Shown here: piece by piece, positions 50,780 to 59,351 of the stretch
How positions within the stretch are numbered: position 1 is the stretch's first letter
Layout of the letters: every line of letters begins with the position of its first letter
Source: Ideonella aquatica
GTDB taxonomy: Bacteria; Pseudomonadota; Gammaproteobacteria; Burkholderiales; Burkholderiaceae_C
Assembly (NCBI RefSeq): GCF_018069755.1
Contig: NZ_JAGQDE010000016.1
Coordinates: forward strand, 1-64,000
Direction of reading: 5' to 3'
Length of the DNA stretch: 64,000 bases
The notes under the pieces: model-generated
What the model saw: only the letters and a program-made list of their open reading frames with translations
What the model was told of the DNA's origin: nothing
Databases searched by the model: none
Position numbers and translations under genes: made by a program

Positions 50780-51907
50780 TCAACCGCAGTCCAGCGCCCA
50801 GGCGATGTGCTCGCCCACCTGCGGCTCGGCCGTCTCCAGAGCCTGGGCCAGCGCTGCGCGCAGTGCCAAGGCCTCGTCTGCGGGCAGGCCGGCGGCCAGC
50901 GCATTGCCGCTGACCACCGCCAGGTTGCGCCGCCAGCGCGCCCAGCCGATGCGGCGGATCGGGCTGCCCTCGGTGTGGCGCAGAAAGGCTGCTTCGTCCC
51001 AGGCCCACAGCGGCAGCAGTCCCGGCGCCGACCAGGGCGCGCGGGCGTCGAAATCGGGCAGCATGGCTCGCTGGGCGTACTTGTTCCAGGGGCAGGCCAG
51101 CTGACAGTCGTCGCAGCCATAGAGCCGGTTGCCGATCAGCGGCCGCAGCGCCGGGTCGATCGGCCCGGCATGCTCGATCGTCAGGTAGGAGATGCAACGC
51201 CGCGCATCCAGCCGGTACGGCGCCACGATCGCGCCAGTCGGACAGGACGACAGGCAGGCCGTGCAGTCCCCGCAGTGGGCGCTGTCGGACGCGGTCAGCG
51301 GCAGCGGCAAGTCCACAAAGAGCTCCCCCAGGAAGGCCATCGAGCCGCCCTGGCGCGACAGCGCCAGCGTGTGCTTGCCGCGCCAGCCCAGGCCACTGCG
51401 GCTGGCCAGTTCCACCTCCAGCACCGGCGCCGAGTCGGTGAAGACGCGGTGGCCGAAGGGGCCCACCAGCGCCTCGATGCGCGTGGCCAGCTGTTGCAGG
51501 CGCTGGCGCAGCACCTTGTGGTAGTCCCGACCGCGGGCATAGAGCGACACCACCACCTCGCCGGGCTGGTCCAGCCGGGCCTGCTCGTCCTGGCACCAGG
51601 TGGGGGGTGTGGCGCGCGGCAGGTAGTCCATGCGGGCGGTGATCACCCGCAGCGTGCCCGGCACCAGCTCGGCCGGCCGGGCGCGCAGCAGGCCATGGCG
51701 GGCCATGTAGCCCATCTCGCCGTGGCAGCCAGCCGACAACCAGGCCAGCAGACCCGGCTCGGCGGTGCGCAAATCCACATCGGCGACGCCGATCTGGGAA
51801 AATCCGAGCTCAGCGGCCCACGCCGGCAATGCCTGCGCCACCTGCTGCGCAAGTGCCTGGGCCCGTGGCTCCACCTGCCCCTGTCGCTGACGCCCGTCTT
51901 GATCCAT
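50780..51907 (-). CDS. queG: Epoxyqueuosine reductase QueG
   Basis: Last step of queuosine biosynthesis on tRNA, cobalamin-dependent. 375 aa. Motifs: YARGRDYHKVLRQRLQ, FTDSAPVLEVELASRSGLGWRGKHT, and two [4Fe-4S] ferredoxin sets CGDCTACLSSCPTGA and CDDCQLACPWN. C-terminal HEAT-like end (RRNLAVVSGNALAAG). The start overlaps that of tsaE head-to-head by about 9 bp. queF of the same pathway is elsewhere in this window. Confidence 0.95.
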   Translation of the reverse strand: MDQDGRQRQGQVEPRAQALAQQVAQALPAWAAELGFSQIGVADVDLRTAEPGLLAWLSAGCHGEMGYMARHGLLRARPAELVPGTLRVITARMDYLPRATPPTWCQDEQARLDQPGEVVVSLYARGRDYHKVLRQRLQQLATRIEALVGPFGHRVFTDSAPVLEVELASRSGLGWRGKHTLALSRQGGSMAFLGELFVDLPLPLTASDSAHCGDCTACLSSCPTGAIVAPYRLDARRCISYLTIEHAGPIDPALRPLIGNRLYGCDDCQLACPWNKYAQRAMLPDFDARAPWSAPGLLPLWAWDEAAFLRHTEGSPIRRIGWARWRRNLAVVSGNALAAGLPADEALALRAALAQALETAEPQVGEHIAWALDCG

Positions 51908-52387
51908 CCGCCGATTCTAGAAAGCCGCACCTTCTCCTGGCCCGACGAAGCGGCCTGTGAACGCTTCGCCGCCGCGCTGGCCGCCGAGCCCGCGCTGCGC
52001 CGCGCCGGCATCGAACTCGACGGGCCGCTGGGCGCCGGCAAGACCACCTTCGTGCGGCACCTGCTGCGCGCGCTGGGCGTCAGCGGCCGCATCAAGAGCC
52101 CCACCTACACCGTGGTCGAGCCCTACCAGGTCAACGGCCTGGCCGTCTCCCACTTTGACTTTTACCGCTTCAACGACCCCCGCGAGTGGGAGGATGCCGG
52201 CTTTCGCGAGCTGTTCGCCGCGCCTGGCCTGAGGCTCAGCGAATGGGCCGACAAGGCCCGCGCCGTGCTGCCGCCCCCCGACCTGCGCCTGGCCATCGAG
52301 CCCCAGGACGACGACAGCCGCCGTGTCACCGCCCTGGCCGGCAGTGCGCTTGGGCAGGCCCTGCTGGCGGCCGGAGCACGCGCATGA
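51899..52387 (+). CDS. tsaE: tRNA threonylcarbamoyladenosine ATPase subunit TsaE
   Basis: ATPase needed with TsaB and TsaD for t6A37 on tRNA. 162 aa; Walker A GPLGAGKTTF at about residues 41-50, KSPTYTVVEPY, FDFYRFNDPREWEDAGF and LRLSEWADKA. No ATG fits the N-terminus; the TTG at 51899 gives the right length but has no clear ribosome binding site. The stop overlaps the amiC start (ATGA). Confidence 0.9.
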   Translation: MIHPPILESRTFSWPDEAACERFAAALAAEPALRRAGIELDGPLGAGKTTFVRHLLRALGVSGRIKSPTYTVVEPYQVNGLAVSHFDFYRFNDPREWEDAGFRELFAAPGLRLSEWADKARAVLPPPDLRLAIEPQDDDSRRVTALAGSALGQALLAAGARA

Positions 52388-53727
52388 AGCGCCGCCAGGC
52401 CCTGCAGACCCTGGGCACGGTGGTGCTGGCGCTGGGCCCGGCCGAGCTGGCTTTCGGGGCCAGCATTGTCGCGGTGCGGGTGTGGCCGGCCAGCGACTAC
52501 ACCCGACTCACCATCGAGTCCGACAAGGCCCTGCAGGCCGCGCACTTTCTCACCGAGGGCCCGCAGCGCCTGGTGGTGGACATCGAAAACCTCGAGCTCA
52601 GCCCGGCGCTGCGCGAGCTGGTGGGCAAGGTGCGCCCGGACGACCCCTTCATTGCCGGGGTGCGCGTGGGCCAGAACCAGCCGCGCGTGGTGCGCCTGGT
52701 GATCGACCTGAAGCAGGCCGTCAAGCCGCAGCAGTTCGCACTGCCGCCGGTGGCGGCCTACCAGCATCGCCTGGTGTTCGACCTCTATCCGACCGAAGCG
52801 GTCGACCCGCTGGCGGCCATGATCCTGGAGCGCGACCAGGCCGAGCGCGCCGCCGGCCAGGCCATTCAGGATGCACTGGGCGAGTTCATCGGACAGCTCG
52901 AGCGCCCGCTGCCCAGCGGTCCGGTGCTGGCCCAGGCGCCCGCCGCCAGCGCGCCAGCCCGGCCGCGCCAGACCACGCCTGCGCCCGAGGTCAGCGCCGC
53001 TCAGCGCGAGCGCATCAACCGCCTGACCGTGATCGCCATCGATCCCGGCCATGGCGGTGAAGATCCCGGCGCGATCGGCCCCAGCGGGCTGAAGGAAAAG
53101 GACGTGGTGTTGCAGATTGCGCTGCAGCTGCGCGACCGCATCAATGCCCATCCCACCATGCGGGCCATGCTGACCCGCGACGACGACTTCTTCGTGCCGC
53201 TGCATGAGCGCGTGAACAAGGCGCGCCGGGTGCAGGCGGACCTGTTCGTCTCGATCCACGCCGACGCCTTCTTCACGCCCGAGGCGCGCGGCGCCAGCGT
53301 CTTCGCGCTCAGCCACGGCGGTGCCACCAGTGCCGCCGCGCGCTGGATGGCCAACAAGGAGAACGCGGCCGACGTGGTGGGCGGCGTCAACATCGCTGCC
53401 AAGGATGCCCAGGTGCTGCGCACCCTGCTCGACATGAGCACCGCCGCCCAGATCAAGGACAGCCTGAAGGTGGGTCAGGAGGTGTTGTCGCGCATCGGCG
53501 GCGTCGGCCGCCTGCACAAGCGCCAGGTTGAGCAGGCCGGCTTTGCGGTGCTCAAGGCACCCGACATCCCGTCCATCCTGGTCGAGACCGCCTTCATCTC
53601 CAACCCGCAGGAAGAATCCCGCCTGCGCGACCCCGACTACCAGGCCCGCCTGGTCGAGGCGCTGTACAGCGGCATCCGCCGTTACTTCGCCCGCAATCCG
53701 GCGCTGTCACGCCAACGCAGCACCTGA
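52384..53727 (+). CDS. amiC: N-acetylmuramoyl-L-alanine amidase AmiC
   Basis: Zinc amidase that splits septal peptidoglycan during daughter-cell separation. 447 aa: signal peptide MKRRQALQTLGTVVLALGPAELAFG with twin-Arg character, N-terminal AMIN domain (residues about 30-145), Pro/Ala linker, and C-terminal Amidase_3 with IAIDPGHGGEDPGA, the second zinc ligand Glu in LKEKD, ADLFVSIHADAF and the last catalytic Glu in ILVETAFISN. The tsaE-amiC pairing is typical for this group. Confidence 0.96.
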   Translation: MKRRQALQTLGTVVLALGPAELAFGASIVAVRVWPASDYTRLTIESDKALQAAHFLTEGPQRLVVDIENLELSPALRELVGKVRPDDPFIAGVRVGQNQPRVVRLVIDLKQAVKPQQFALPPVAAYQHRLVFDLYPTEAVDPLAAMILERDQAERAAGQAIQDALGEFIGQLERPLPSGPVLAQAPAASAPARPRQTTPAPEVSAAQRERINRLTVIAIDPGHGGEDPGAIGPSGLKEKDVVLQIALQLRDRINAHPTMRAMLTRDDDFFVPLHERVNKARRVQADLFVSIHADAFFTPEARGASVFALSHGGATSAAARWMANKENAADVVGGVNIAAKDAQVLRTLLDMSTAAQIKDSLKVGQEVLSRIGGVGRLHKRQVEQAGFAVLKAPDIPSILVETAFISNPQEESRLRDPDYQARLVEALYSGIRRYFARNPALSRQRST

Positions 53728-53753
53728 GTGACACGCCCTCAGGGCAGTGTCAC
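53728..53753 (+). terminator. Hairpin immediately after amiC
   Basis: GTGACACGCCC pairs with GGGC-A-GTGTCAC (11 pairs, one bulge, loop TCA), beginning directly after the amiC stop. No T-run follows, so termination would need help, or the hairpin acts as a 3'-end stabiliser. Confidence 0.5.
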
Positions 53754-53822
53754 CAGACGACTGCAGGGCGACTGGCACACAGTGCGTCATATCTGTGTCC
53801 CCCTCCGCAGGGACAGGGCGGA

Positions 53823-53837
53823 TGCTGCAATGCAGCA
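53823..53837. promoter_or_regulatory. Perfect 15-bp palindrome, candidate enhancer site
   Basis: TGCTGCAATGCAGCA is a perfect 7-1-7 palindrome. It lies about 210 bp before the expected transcription start of the sigma-54-type xoxF promoter, inside the range used by sigma-54 activators. Confidence 0.45.
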
Positions 53838-54015
53838 CGACCGAAACACCGACATCGCGCCCCAACCAGCCTGCGGACTTTCCCTGATCAACAGCCGGGT
53901 TCGCCGGGACGATGAGAACGGCCGGCAGGGAAGTTTTCCCTCTGTAGCGCCTCTGCAGCCAGACACCAACCCGCAGGCACGGAGCCTGCACCGGCTGTCC
54001 AGGCTTCAGGGGACA

Positions 54016-54029
54016 GGCACGCTAGTTGC
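54016..54029 (+). promoter_or_regulatory. Sigma-54-type -24/-12 promoter of xoxF
   Basis: GGCACG-CTAG-TTGC matches the consensus TGGCACG-N4-TTGCW except for the outermost bases; the invariant GG (54016-54017) and GC (54028-54029) are exactly 10 bp apart. Transcription would start near 54041, leaving a leader of about 80 nt. No competing sigma-70 pair was found. Confidence 0.6.
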
Positions 54030-54120
54030 GGAAAGCCACCTGCTATCCGTAGCGGTTGCGTCGGTTCCGGGTGGGGCCGACGTCCATCTGTCTAGCCACC
54101 CCACGAGCGAGGAGACACAC

Positions 54121-55941
54121 ATGCGATTCCACGGGATGAAGACCCGGCAGCTCAGCCAACGCATCGGATTGGCGTTGCTGGCCTTGCCGGCGCTCGCCAT
54201 GGCCAATGCCGACGTCGAGAAAAACACGGCCAACCCCAAGAACTGGGCCATGCAAGCTGGTGACATGTACAACCAGCGCTACAGCAAGCTCAACCAGATC
54301 AACAAGGGCAACGTCGGCAAGATGCAGGTCGCCTGGACCTTCTCGACCGGCGTGCTGCGCGGCCACGAAGGCTCGCCGCTGGTCATCGACGGCACGATGT
54401 ACCTGCATTCGCCCTTCCCCAACAAGGTCTTCGCGATCGACCTCGACACGCAGAAGATCAAGTGGAAGTACGAGCCCAAGCAGGATCCGGCCGTGATCCC
54501 GCAGATGTGCTGCGACACCGTCAACCGCGGTCTGGCCTATGCCGAAGGCAAGGTCTTCCTGCAGCAGGCCGACTCGATGCTGGTGGCGCTGGACGCCAAG
54601 ACCGGCAAGAAGGTCTGGGACGTCAAGAACGGCGACCCGAAGCTGGGCGCGGTCAACACCAACGCGCCGCACGTCTTCAAGGACAAGGTCATCACCGGCA
54701 TCTCGGGTGGTGAGTGGGGCGTGCGCGGCTACCTGGCCGCCTACGACATCAACACCGGCAAGCAGGTCTGGAAGGGCTACTCCACCGGCCCCGACGCCGA
54801 GATGCTGATCGACCCGAACAAGACCACCACCTGGATGGACGGCGCCGTCAAGCCGGTCGGCCCGAACTCCTCGCTGAAGACCTGGCAGGGCGATCAGTGG
54901 AAGATCGGCGGCGGCACCACCTGGGGCTGGTACAGCTACGACAAGGGCCTGAACGCCGTGTTCTACGGCACCGGCAACCCGTCGACCTGGAACCCGTCGC
55001 AGCGTCCTGGCGACAACAAGTGGTCGATGTCCATCTGGTCGCGTGACGTTGATACCGGCAAGGTCAACTGGGTCTACCAGATGACCCCGTTCGACGAGTG
55101 GGACTTCGACGGCATCAACGAGATGATCCTGGCTGACATCCCTGTGAAGGGCAAGCAGACCAAGGCGCTGGTGCACTTCGACCGCAACGGCTTCGCCTAC
55201 ACCCTGGACCGCACCAACGGCGCCCTGCTGGTCGCCGAGAAGTACGACCCGAAGGTGAACTGGGCCACGCACGTCGACATGAAGACCGGTCGTCCGCAGG
55301 TGGTGAAGCAGTACTCCACCGCCCAGAACGGTCCTGACGTCAACACCAAGGGCATCTGCCCGGCGGCTCTGGGCTCCAAGGACCAGCAGCCGGCGGCCTT
55401 CGACCCCGAGACCGGCCTGTTCTACGTGCCGACCAACCACGTCTGCATGGACTACGAGCCGTTCAAGGTCGAGTACACCGCGGGTCAGCCGTACGTCGGT
55501 GCCACCCTGTCGATGTTCCCGGCCCCGGGCAGCCATGGCGGCATGGGCAACTACATCACCTGGGACGCTGGCAACGGCAAGATCGTGCAGTCCAAGCCCG
55601 AGAAGTTCTCGGTCTGGTCCGGCGCGCTCAATACCGCAGGTGGTATCAGCTGCTACGGCACCCTCGAGGGTTACCTGAAGTGCGTGGACAAGAAGGACAT
55701 CAACAAGGAGCTCTTCAAGTTCAAGACGCCGTCGGGCATCATCGGCAACGTGTTCTCCTATGAGCACAAGGGCAAGCAGTACATCGGCGTGTTCTCGGGC
55801 ATTGGTGGCTGGGCCGGCATCGGCATGGCCGCGGGCCTCGAGAAGGACCAGGATGGCCTGGGCGCCGTCGGTGGCTACCGTGAACTGAGCCAGTACACCG
55901 AACTCGGTGGCTCGCTGACCGTCTTCACGCTGCCCAACTGA
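54121..55941 (+). CDS. xoxF: Lanthanide-dependent methanol dehydrogenase XoxF
   Basis: Periplasmic PQQ enzyme oxidising methanol (possibly other alcohols or aldehydes). 606 aa, Sec signal to about residue 30 ([14 protein letters not shown]), eight-bladed propeller with Trp-docking repeats. Vicinal disulfide Cys130-Cys131 (QMCCDT), metal ligands Glu198 (GGEWG) and Asn286 (GTGNPSTW), catalytic Asp328. Asp330, two residues after it in DEWDFD, is the extra lanthanide ligand of XoxF; calcium-type MxaF has Ala there. The start at 54121 has GAGGAG 8 nt before it. Confidence 0.96.
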   Translation: MRFHGMKTRQLSQRIGLALLALPALAMANADVEKNTANPKNWAMQAGDMYNQRYSKLNQINKGNVGKMQVAWTFSTGVLRGHEGSPLVIDGTMYLHSPFPNKVFAIDLDTQKIKWKYEPKQDPAVIPQMCCDTVNRGLAYAEGKVFLQQADSMLVALDAKTGKKVWDVKNGDPKLGAVNTNAPHVFKDKVITGISGGEWGVRGYLAAYDINTGKQVWKGYSTGPDAEMLIDPNKTTTWMDGAVKPVGPNSSLKTWQGDQWKIGGGTTWGWYSYDKGLNAVFYGTGNPSTWNPSQRPGDNKWSMSIWSRDVDTGKVNWVYQMTPFDEWDFDGINEMILADIPVKGKQTKALVHFDRNGFAYTLDRTNGALLVAEKYDPKVNWATHVDMKTGRPQVVKQYSTAQNGPDVNTKGICPAALGSKDQQPAAFDPETGLFYVPTNHVCMDYEPFKVEYTAGQPYVGATLSMFPAPGSHGGMGNYITWDAGNGKIVQSKPEKFSVWSGALNTAGGISCYGTLEGYLKCVDKKDINKELFKFKTPSGIIGNVFSYEHKGKQYIGVFSGIGGWAGIGMAAGLEKDQDGLGAVGGYRELSQYTELGGSLTVFTLPN

Positions 55942-55949
55942 GTGGAGAC

Positions 55950-55975
55950 AGACCCCCGGGTAAGCCCCAGGGTCT
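55950..55975 (+). other. Small hairpin after xoxF
   Basis: AGACCC at 55950-55955 pairs with GGGTCT at 55970-55975, 9 bp after the xoxF stop. It precedes the stronger terminator-like hairpin and may stabilise the 3' end. Confidence 0.45.
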
Positions 55976-55984
55976 GAGCAACCG

Positions 55985-56026
55985 GGGCCGGCGTTGACAG
56001 GTGAACAACGCCGGCCCTTTCTCTTT
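55985..56026 (+). terminator. Terminator or attenuator between xoxF and xoxG
   Basis: GGGCCGGCGTT (55985-55995) pairs perfectly with AACGCCGGCCC (56007-56017), followed by TTTCTCTTT. The stop is strong but the T-run is interrupted, so partial read-through into xoxG is likely. Confidence 0.8.
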
Positions 56027-56083
56027 CCCGTGTTCCCTGGCCGGGTGGCCTACCCGGCCCGTCCTCACCACGACCTGGAGACC

Positions 56084-56482
56084 ATGCAAGTGAAGCAACT
56101 CGCCGCCCTGGCCCTGCCCTTTGTCCTCGTGTTCGGCGCCGCTGGTGCGCAGGCCCAGGACAAGCCGCTCTACACCGTGCAGGAGGGCTACAAGGTGGAC
56201 GCCAACACCATGAAGGGCTTTCGCACCTGGCGTGCCGCTGCCTGCGACCGCTGCCATGGCGCCAACCAGGAAGGCATGGTCGGCCCGTCGCTGGTCAACA
56301 GCCTGAAGACCCTGTCCAAGGAAGAATTCGTCAAGACCGTCACCAACGGGCGCCTCGACAAGGGCATGCAGAGCTTCGGCACCAACCCGACCGTGATGGA
56401 GAACATCGACCACCTCTACGCCTACCTCAAGGGCCGCTCCGACGGCGCCATCACCCGCGCCAAGGTGGAAGAGATCAAATGA
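56084..56482 (+). CDS. xoxG: XoxG-like cytochrome c
   Basis: Periplasmic single-haem cytochrome that should accept electrons from XoxF. 132 aa; signal peptide MQVKQLAALALPFVLVFGAAGAQA; haem motif CDRCH at residues 54-58; candidate axial Met95 in LDKGMQSFG. Short for its family. The start at 56084 is chosen from the signal peptide; upstream codons encode no such sequence. Its stop overlaps xoxJ by 4 bp. Confidence 0.9.
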   Translation: MQVKQLAALALPFVLVFGAAGAQAQDKPLYTVQEGYKVDANTMKGFRTWRAAACDRCHGANQEGMVGPSLVNSLKTLSKEEFVKTVTNGRLDKGMQSFGTNPTVMENIDHLYAYLKGRSDGAITRAKVEEIK

Positions 56483-57336
56483 GCCCGGCACGCATCGCGG
56501 GGGCGCTGGCCGCGGCGGCGCTGGCCGCGGCGCTGCCCAGCCTGGCCCTGGCCCAGGACGACGCGCCGCGCAAGGCGCTCAAGGTCTGCCAAGACCCGAA
56601 CAACCTGCCCTTCTCGAACACGGCCGGTGACGGCATCGAGAACAAGCTGGCCGAACTCTTCGGCAAGGCCCTGGGCCTGCCGGTGCAGTACTACGAGTTT
56701 CCGCAGCGCATGGCCTTTGTGCGCAACACGCTGCGCTTCAAGCTGCCCGGTGAAGATTACCGCTGCGACCTGATGATGGGCGTGCCCGTGGGCTTCGACC
56801 AGGTGTCGGTGACCAAGCCCTATTACCGCTCGACCTACGCGCTGGTGATCCCGGCCGGCAAGGGCCTGGACGGCGTGAAGTCCAGCGCCGACTTCCTGGC
56901 CCTCGGCAAGGACCGCCTGGCCAAGCTGCGCATCGGCGTGTTCGACCGCTCGCCCGCCTCCGACTGGCTGGCGCGACACGACCTGACTGACCAGGGCGTG
57001 CCCTACAAGATGCTCGACGCCGATCCGGCCCGCTACCCCGGCCAGATCATCGAGGACGAACTGGCCCACGGCCGCATCGACGCCGCGATAGTCTGGGGTC
57101 CGTTGGCGGGCTTCTTCGCGCAGCGCGTGAAGCAGCCACAACTGGTGGTGATCCCGATGGCCTCCGAGCCCGGCGTGCGGTTCGATTACCAGATGGCGAT
57201 GGGTGTGCGCTACGGCGAAAAGGCCTGGAAGGACCAGATCGAGGCCGTGATCGACGCCCACCGCTCCGACATCCGCGCCATCCTGCAGTCGTACAACGTG
57301 CCGCTGCTGGACGACGCACCGGCCCCTTCCCGCTGA
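56479..57336 (+). CDS. xoxJ: XoxJ periplasmic binding-protein-like
   Basis: 285-aa secreted protein with the type 3 solute-binding fold found beside quinoprotein dehydrogenases (MxaJ/XoxJ). Signal peptide to LALAQ; then LKVCQDPNNLPFSN, YEFPQRMAFVRNTLR, CDLMMGVPVGFDQVSVTKPYYRSTYAL and AIVWGPLAGFFAQ. XoxJ is thought to bind XoxF during activation. Cys residues at about 37 and 95 could form a disulfide. Confidence 0.92.
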   Translation: MSPARIAGALAAAALAAALPSLALAQDDAPRKALKVCQDPNNLPFSNTAGDGIENKLAELFGKALGLPVQYYEFPQRMAFVRNTLRFKLPGEDYRCDLMMGVPVGFDQVSVTKPYYRSTYALVIPAGKGLDGVKSSADFLALGKDRLAKLRIGVFDRSPASDWLARHDLTDQGVPYKMLDADPARYPGQIIEDELAHGRIDAAIVWGPLAGFFAQRVKQPQLVVIPMASEPGVRFDYQMAMGVRYGEKAWKDQIEAVIDAHRSDIRAILQSYNVPLLDDAPAPSR

Positions 57337-57355
57337 GACCCGACTGCTCCCCCCG

Positions 57356-58120
57356 ATGCCCCTCCGTCACACCGTCGCCACCCTGACCCTGCTCAGCCTG
57401 CTGGCCTGGCCGACCGCCCAGGCCCAGGTGCCTGCCGCAGCCGAGGCCTCTGCGCCCGCGTCCACTGAAGGCAAGAAAGACTTCTCGCCCTCCGAGCGCC
57501 TGTTGCTGATGTCCGACCAGCTCAAGGGCCTGAAGGCGGGGACCACGCTGACCTACCGGTACCTGCACAAGGGCGAGGGAGACGATCCTTTTGAGGACAG
57601 CGCCCGGGTGCGGCTGGCCAAGCGCCCGGATGGCAGCTGCTGCTCGGCCAGCGGTGACTTTCTCAGCGGTGCGCGCAAGCTGCAGTTGCCGGAAGTGCAG
57701 AAACCGGTGGGCAACCCGGTGCTGCTGTACTTCCTGGAGCGCGACATCCGCCAGATGAACAAGATCACCAAGGGCTCGGTCAACTATTTTCGCAAGCGCA
57801 TCCGCATGGCGCTCTACGAGGCGGGCACGGTGCGTGATGTGCAGGCCAGCTACCAGGGCAAGCCGGTGGCCGCGCGCGAGATCATCCTGACGCCTTTCGT
57901 CAACGATCCCAACGAAGCGCGCTTTCCGCTCTATGTGCAGCGCAGCTACCGCTTTGTGCTGTCCGAGGCCGTGCCCGGCCAGGTGCTGTCGCTGCAGACC
58001 CTGACGCCCGGCCCCAGGCCCGATTCCACACCACTGACTGACGACCAGCTCACCCTGGCCGGCGCGTCGGTGCCGGCGCTGCAGCCCTTCACGCCCATCG
58101 CCATCAGGAACGCCCAATGA
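57356..58120 (+). CDS. Secreted protein of unknown function in the xox cluster
   Basis: 254 aa. Signal peptide (MPLRHTVATLTLLSLLAWPTAQAQ), Ala/Pro linker, then a domain of mixed sheet and helix with SERLLLMSDQLKGLKAGTTL, YRYLHKGEGDDPFEDSARVRL, GSCCSASGDFLSG and FVNDPNEARFPLYVQRSY. Vicinal Cys pair in SCCSAS. I do not recognise the family. 19 bp after xoxJ and 4-bp overlap with the next gene, so it belongs to the operon. Confidence 0.8.
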   Translation: MPLRHTVATLTLLSLLAWPTAQAQVPAAAEASAPASTEGKKDFSPSERLLLMSDQLKGLKAGTTLTYRYLHKGEGDDPFEDSARVRLAKRPDGSCCSASGDFLSGARKLQLPEVQKPVGNPVLLYFLERDIRQMNKITKGSVNYFRKRIRMALYEAGTVRDVQASYQGKPVAAREIILTPFVNDPNEARFPLYVQRSYRFVLSEAVPGQVLSLQTLTPGPRPDSTPLTDDQLTLAGASVPALQPFTPIAIRNAQ

Positions 58121-58479
58121 CGCTGTTTCGCCCGCTGACCGCTGCCGCCGCCGCCTGCGCGACGCTGCTGGGCGCCCTGCCCGCCCACGCCGCCAACGAC
58201 TTCCCCACGGTGGCCCGCGTGCTCTACGTGCACGAGTGCATGCGCGACCACCCCGGCGCCCACTTTGAGATGGTCAATAAGTGCGCCTGCGCCCTGGACA
58301 AGCTGGCCGAGCAGATCAGCTTCGACGAGTACGAGACCCTCTCCACCGAAGCCAACGCCACCACCATCGGCGGCGAGCGCGGCGCCTACCTGCGCGAGAA
58401 CGAAGGCGTCCAGACCGCCGTACGCCGCTACCGCAAGCTGCAGACCGAGGTCAAGAAGGCCTGCTTCGTGATCCGCTGA
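58117..58479 (+). CDS. Small Cys-containing secreted protein of unknown function
   Basis: 120 aa. Signal peptide MTLFRPLTAAAAACATLLGALPAHA. The mature 95 residues are helical and hold four Cys: 41 (HECMRD), 56 and 58 (NKCACALD) and 116 (KKACFVIR). They could form two disulfides or bind a metal; there is no CxxCH, so no haem c. ATGA overlap with the preceding gene. Not a family I can name. Confidence 0.8.
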   Translation: MTLFRPLTAAAAACATLLGALPAHAANDFPTVARVLYVHECMRDHPGAHFEMVNKCACALDKLAEQISFDEYETLSTEANATTIGGERGAYLRENEGVQTAVRRYRKLQTEVKKACFVIR

Positions 58480-58487
58480 GGTCCACC

Positions 58488-59351
58488 ATGTCCACCCGCC
58501 TGGCCCTCTTGCACCAGCGACGCCGTTGCCTGCTGGGTCTGTCGGGACTGGCCGCCCTTCCCGGGGTGGCCTGGGCCGCGCCGCCGGCCGAGGACAGCCA
58601 CCCCGACGACTCGCCGATCTGGCGCAAGCTGCGTGCGCAGTACTTCGATGACCGCACGCCGGCGATCGCCGCACCCGAGGCGCTCAGCCTGTCGGCCCCC
58701 AAGCGGGCCGGCGACCCGGCCTTCGTGCCGCTGGCCACCAAGCGATCGCTGCCCTCGGAAGGCGCGGCAGCGATCCGCCGCCTGTGGCTGATCATCGACC
58801 AGAACCCCTCGCCGCTGGCCGCCATCTTCGAGCTGCCCGAGGGCGGCGCGCTGCCCGACCTGGAAACCCGCGTGCGGGTGGACGAGTACAGCTTTGTGCG
58901 GGCCGTGGCCGAGCGCGCCGATGGCCAACGCCTGATGGCGCTGCGCTATGTCAAGGCCAGTGGCGGCTGCTCGGCCCCGCCCGGTGGCGACGAGGCCGCC
59001 CAGCGGGCCTCGCTGGGCCGCATGCTCTTCCGCGCCGACGGCCCGCGCCCGGCCGCCGGTCAGCCCTGGACGCTGCAGTGGCAGGTGCTGCACCCCAACC
59101 ACTCCGGCCTGGCGATGGACCAGTACACGCGCCAGTTCACGCCGGCCGAGTACATCCGCTCGCTGCGCCTGTGGCAGGGCGAGCGCCTGCTGCTCAGCGC
59201 CGACCTGGATTTCGCGCTCAGCGAGAACCCCAGCCTGCGGCTGCGCTTCGTGCCGCAGGGTGATGCGCCGCTGCGCGCCGAGGTCACCGACACGCGCGCG
59301 CGCCGATTCACCGCCGAGGCCGCGCTGTCCACGCTGACGGGCGGCGCATGA
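58488..59351 (+). CDS. Fused SoxYZ-like carrier protein, copy 1
   Basis: 287-aa secreted protein of the quinoprotein-dehydrogenase-associated SoxYZ type. RR-containing signal (HQRRRCLLGLSGLAALPGVAWA). SoxY-like half ends in GGCSAP with Cys161, the equivalent of the sulfur-carrying Cys of SoxY; a SoxZ-like half follows (HPNHSGLAMDQYTRQFTPAEYIRSL, SENPSLRLRF). Role in alcohol oxidation is unproven. Overlaps the next gene by 4 bp. Confidence 0.88.
   Translation: MSTRLALLHQRRRCLLGLSGLAALPGVAWAAPPAEDSHPDDSPIWRKLRAQYFDDRTPAIAAPEALSLSAPKRAGDPAFVPLATKRSLPSEGAAAIRRLWLIIDQNPSPLAAIFELPEGGALPDLETRVRVDEYSFVRAVAERADGQRLMALRYVKASGGCSAPPGGDEAAQRASLGRMLFRADGPRPAAGQPWTLQWQVLHPNHSGLAMDQYTRQFTPAEYIRSLRLWQGERLLLSADLDFALSENPSLRLRFVPQGDAPLRAEVTDTRARRFTAEAALSTLTGGA

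Larger units (their letters stand above)
53728..54120. promoter_or_regulatory. 393-bp xoxF upstream region, highly structured
   Basis: No gene. It contains, in order, a long hairpin right after amiC (53728-53753), a TGTCCC/GGGACA dyad (53796-53815), a perfect 15-bp palindrome (53823-53837), a GCAGGC/GCCTGC dyad (53973-53989), a CTGTCC/GGACAG dyad (53995-54016), and a sigma-54-type -24/-12 promoter (54016-54029). The ribosome binding site GAGGAG is 8 nt before xoxF. Confidence 0.65.

Noticed and set aside
53774-53790. TGGCACACAGTGCG as a second sigma-54 promoter upstream of xoxF
   Set aside because: GG and GC are 8, not 10, bp apart.
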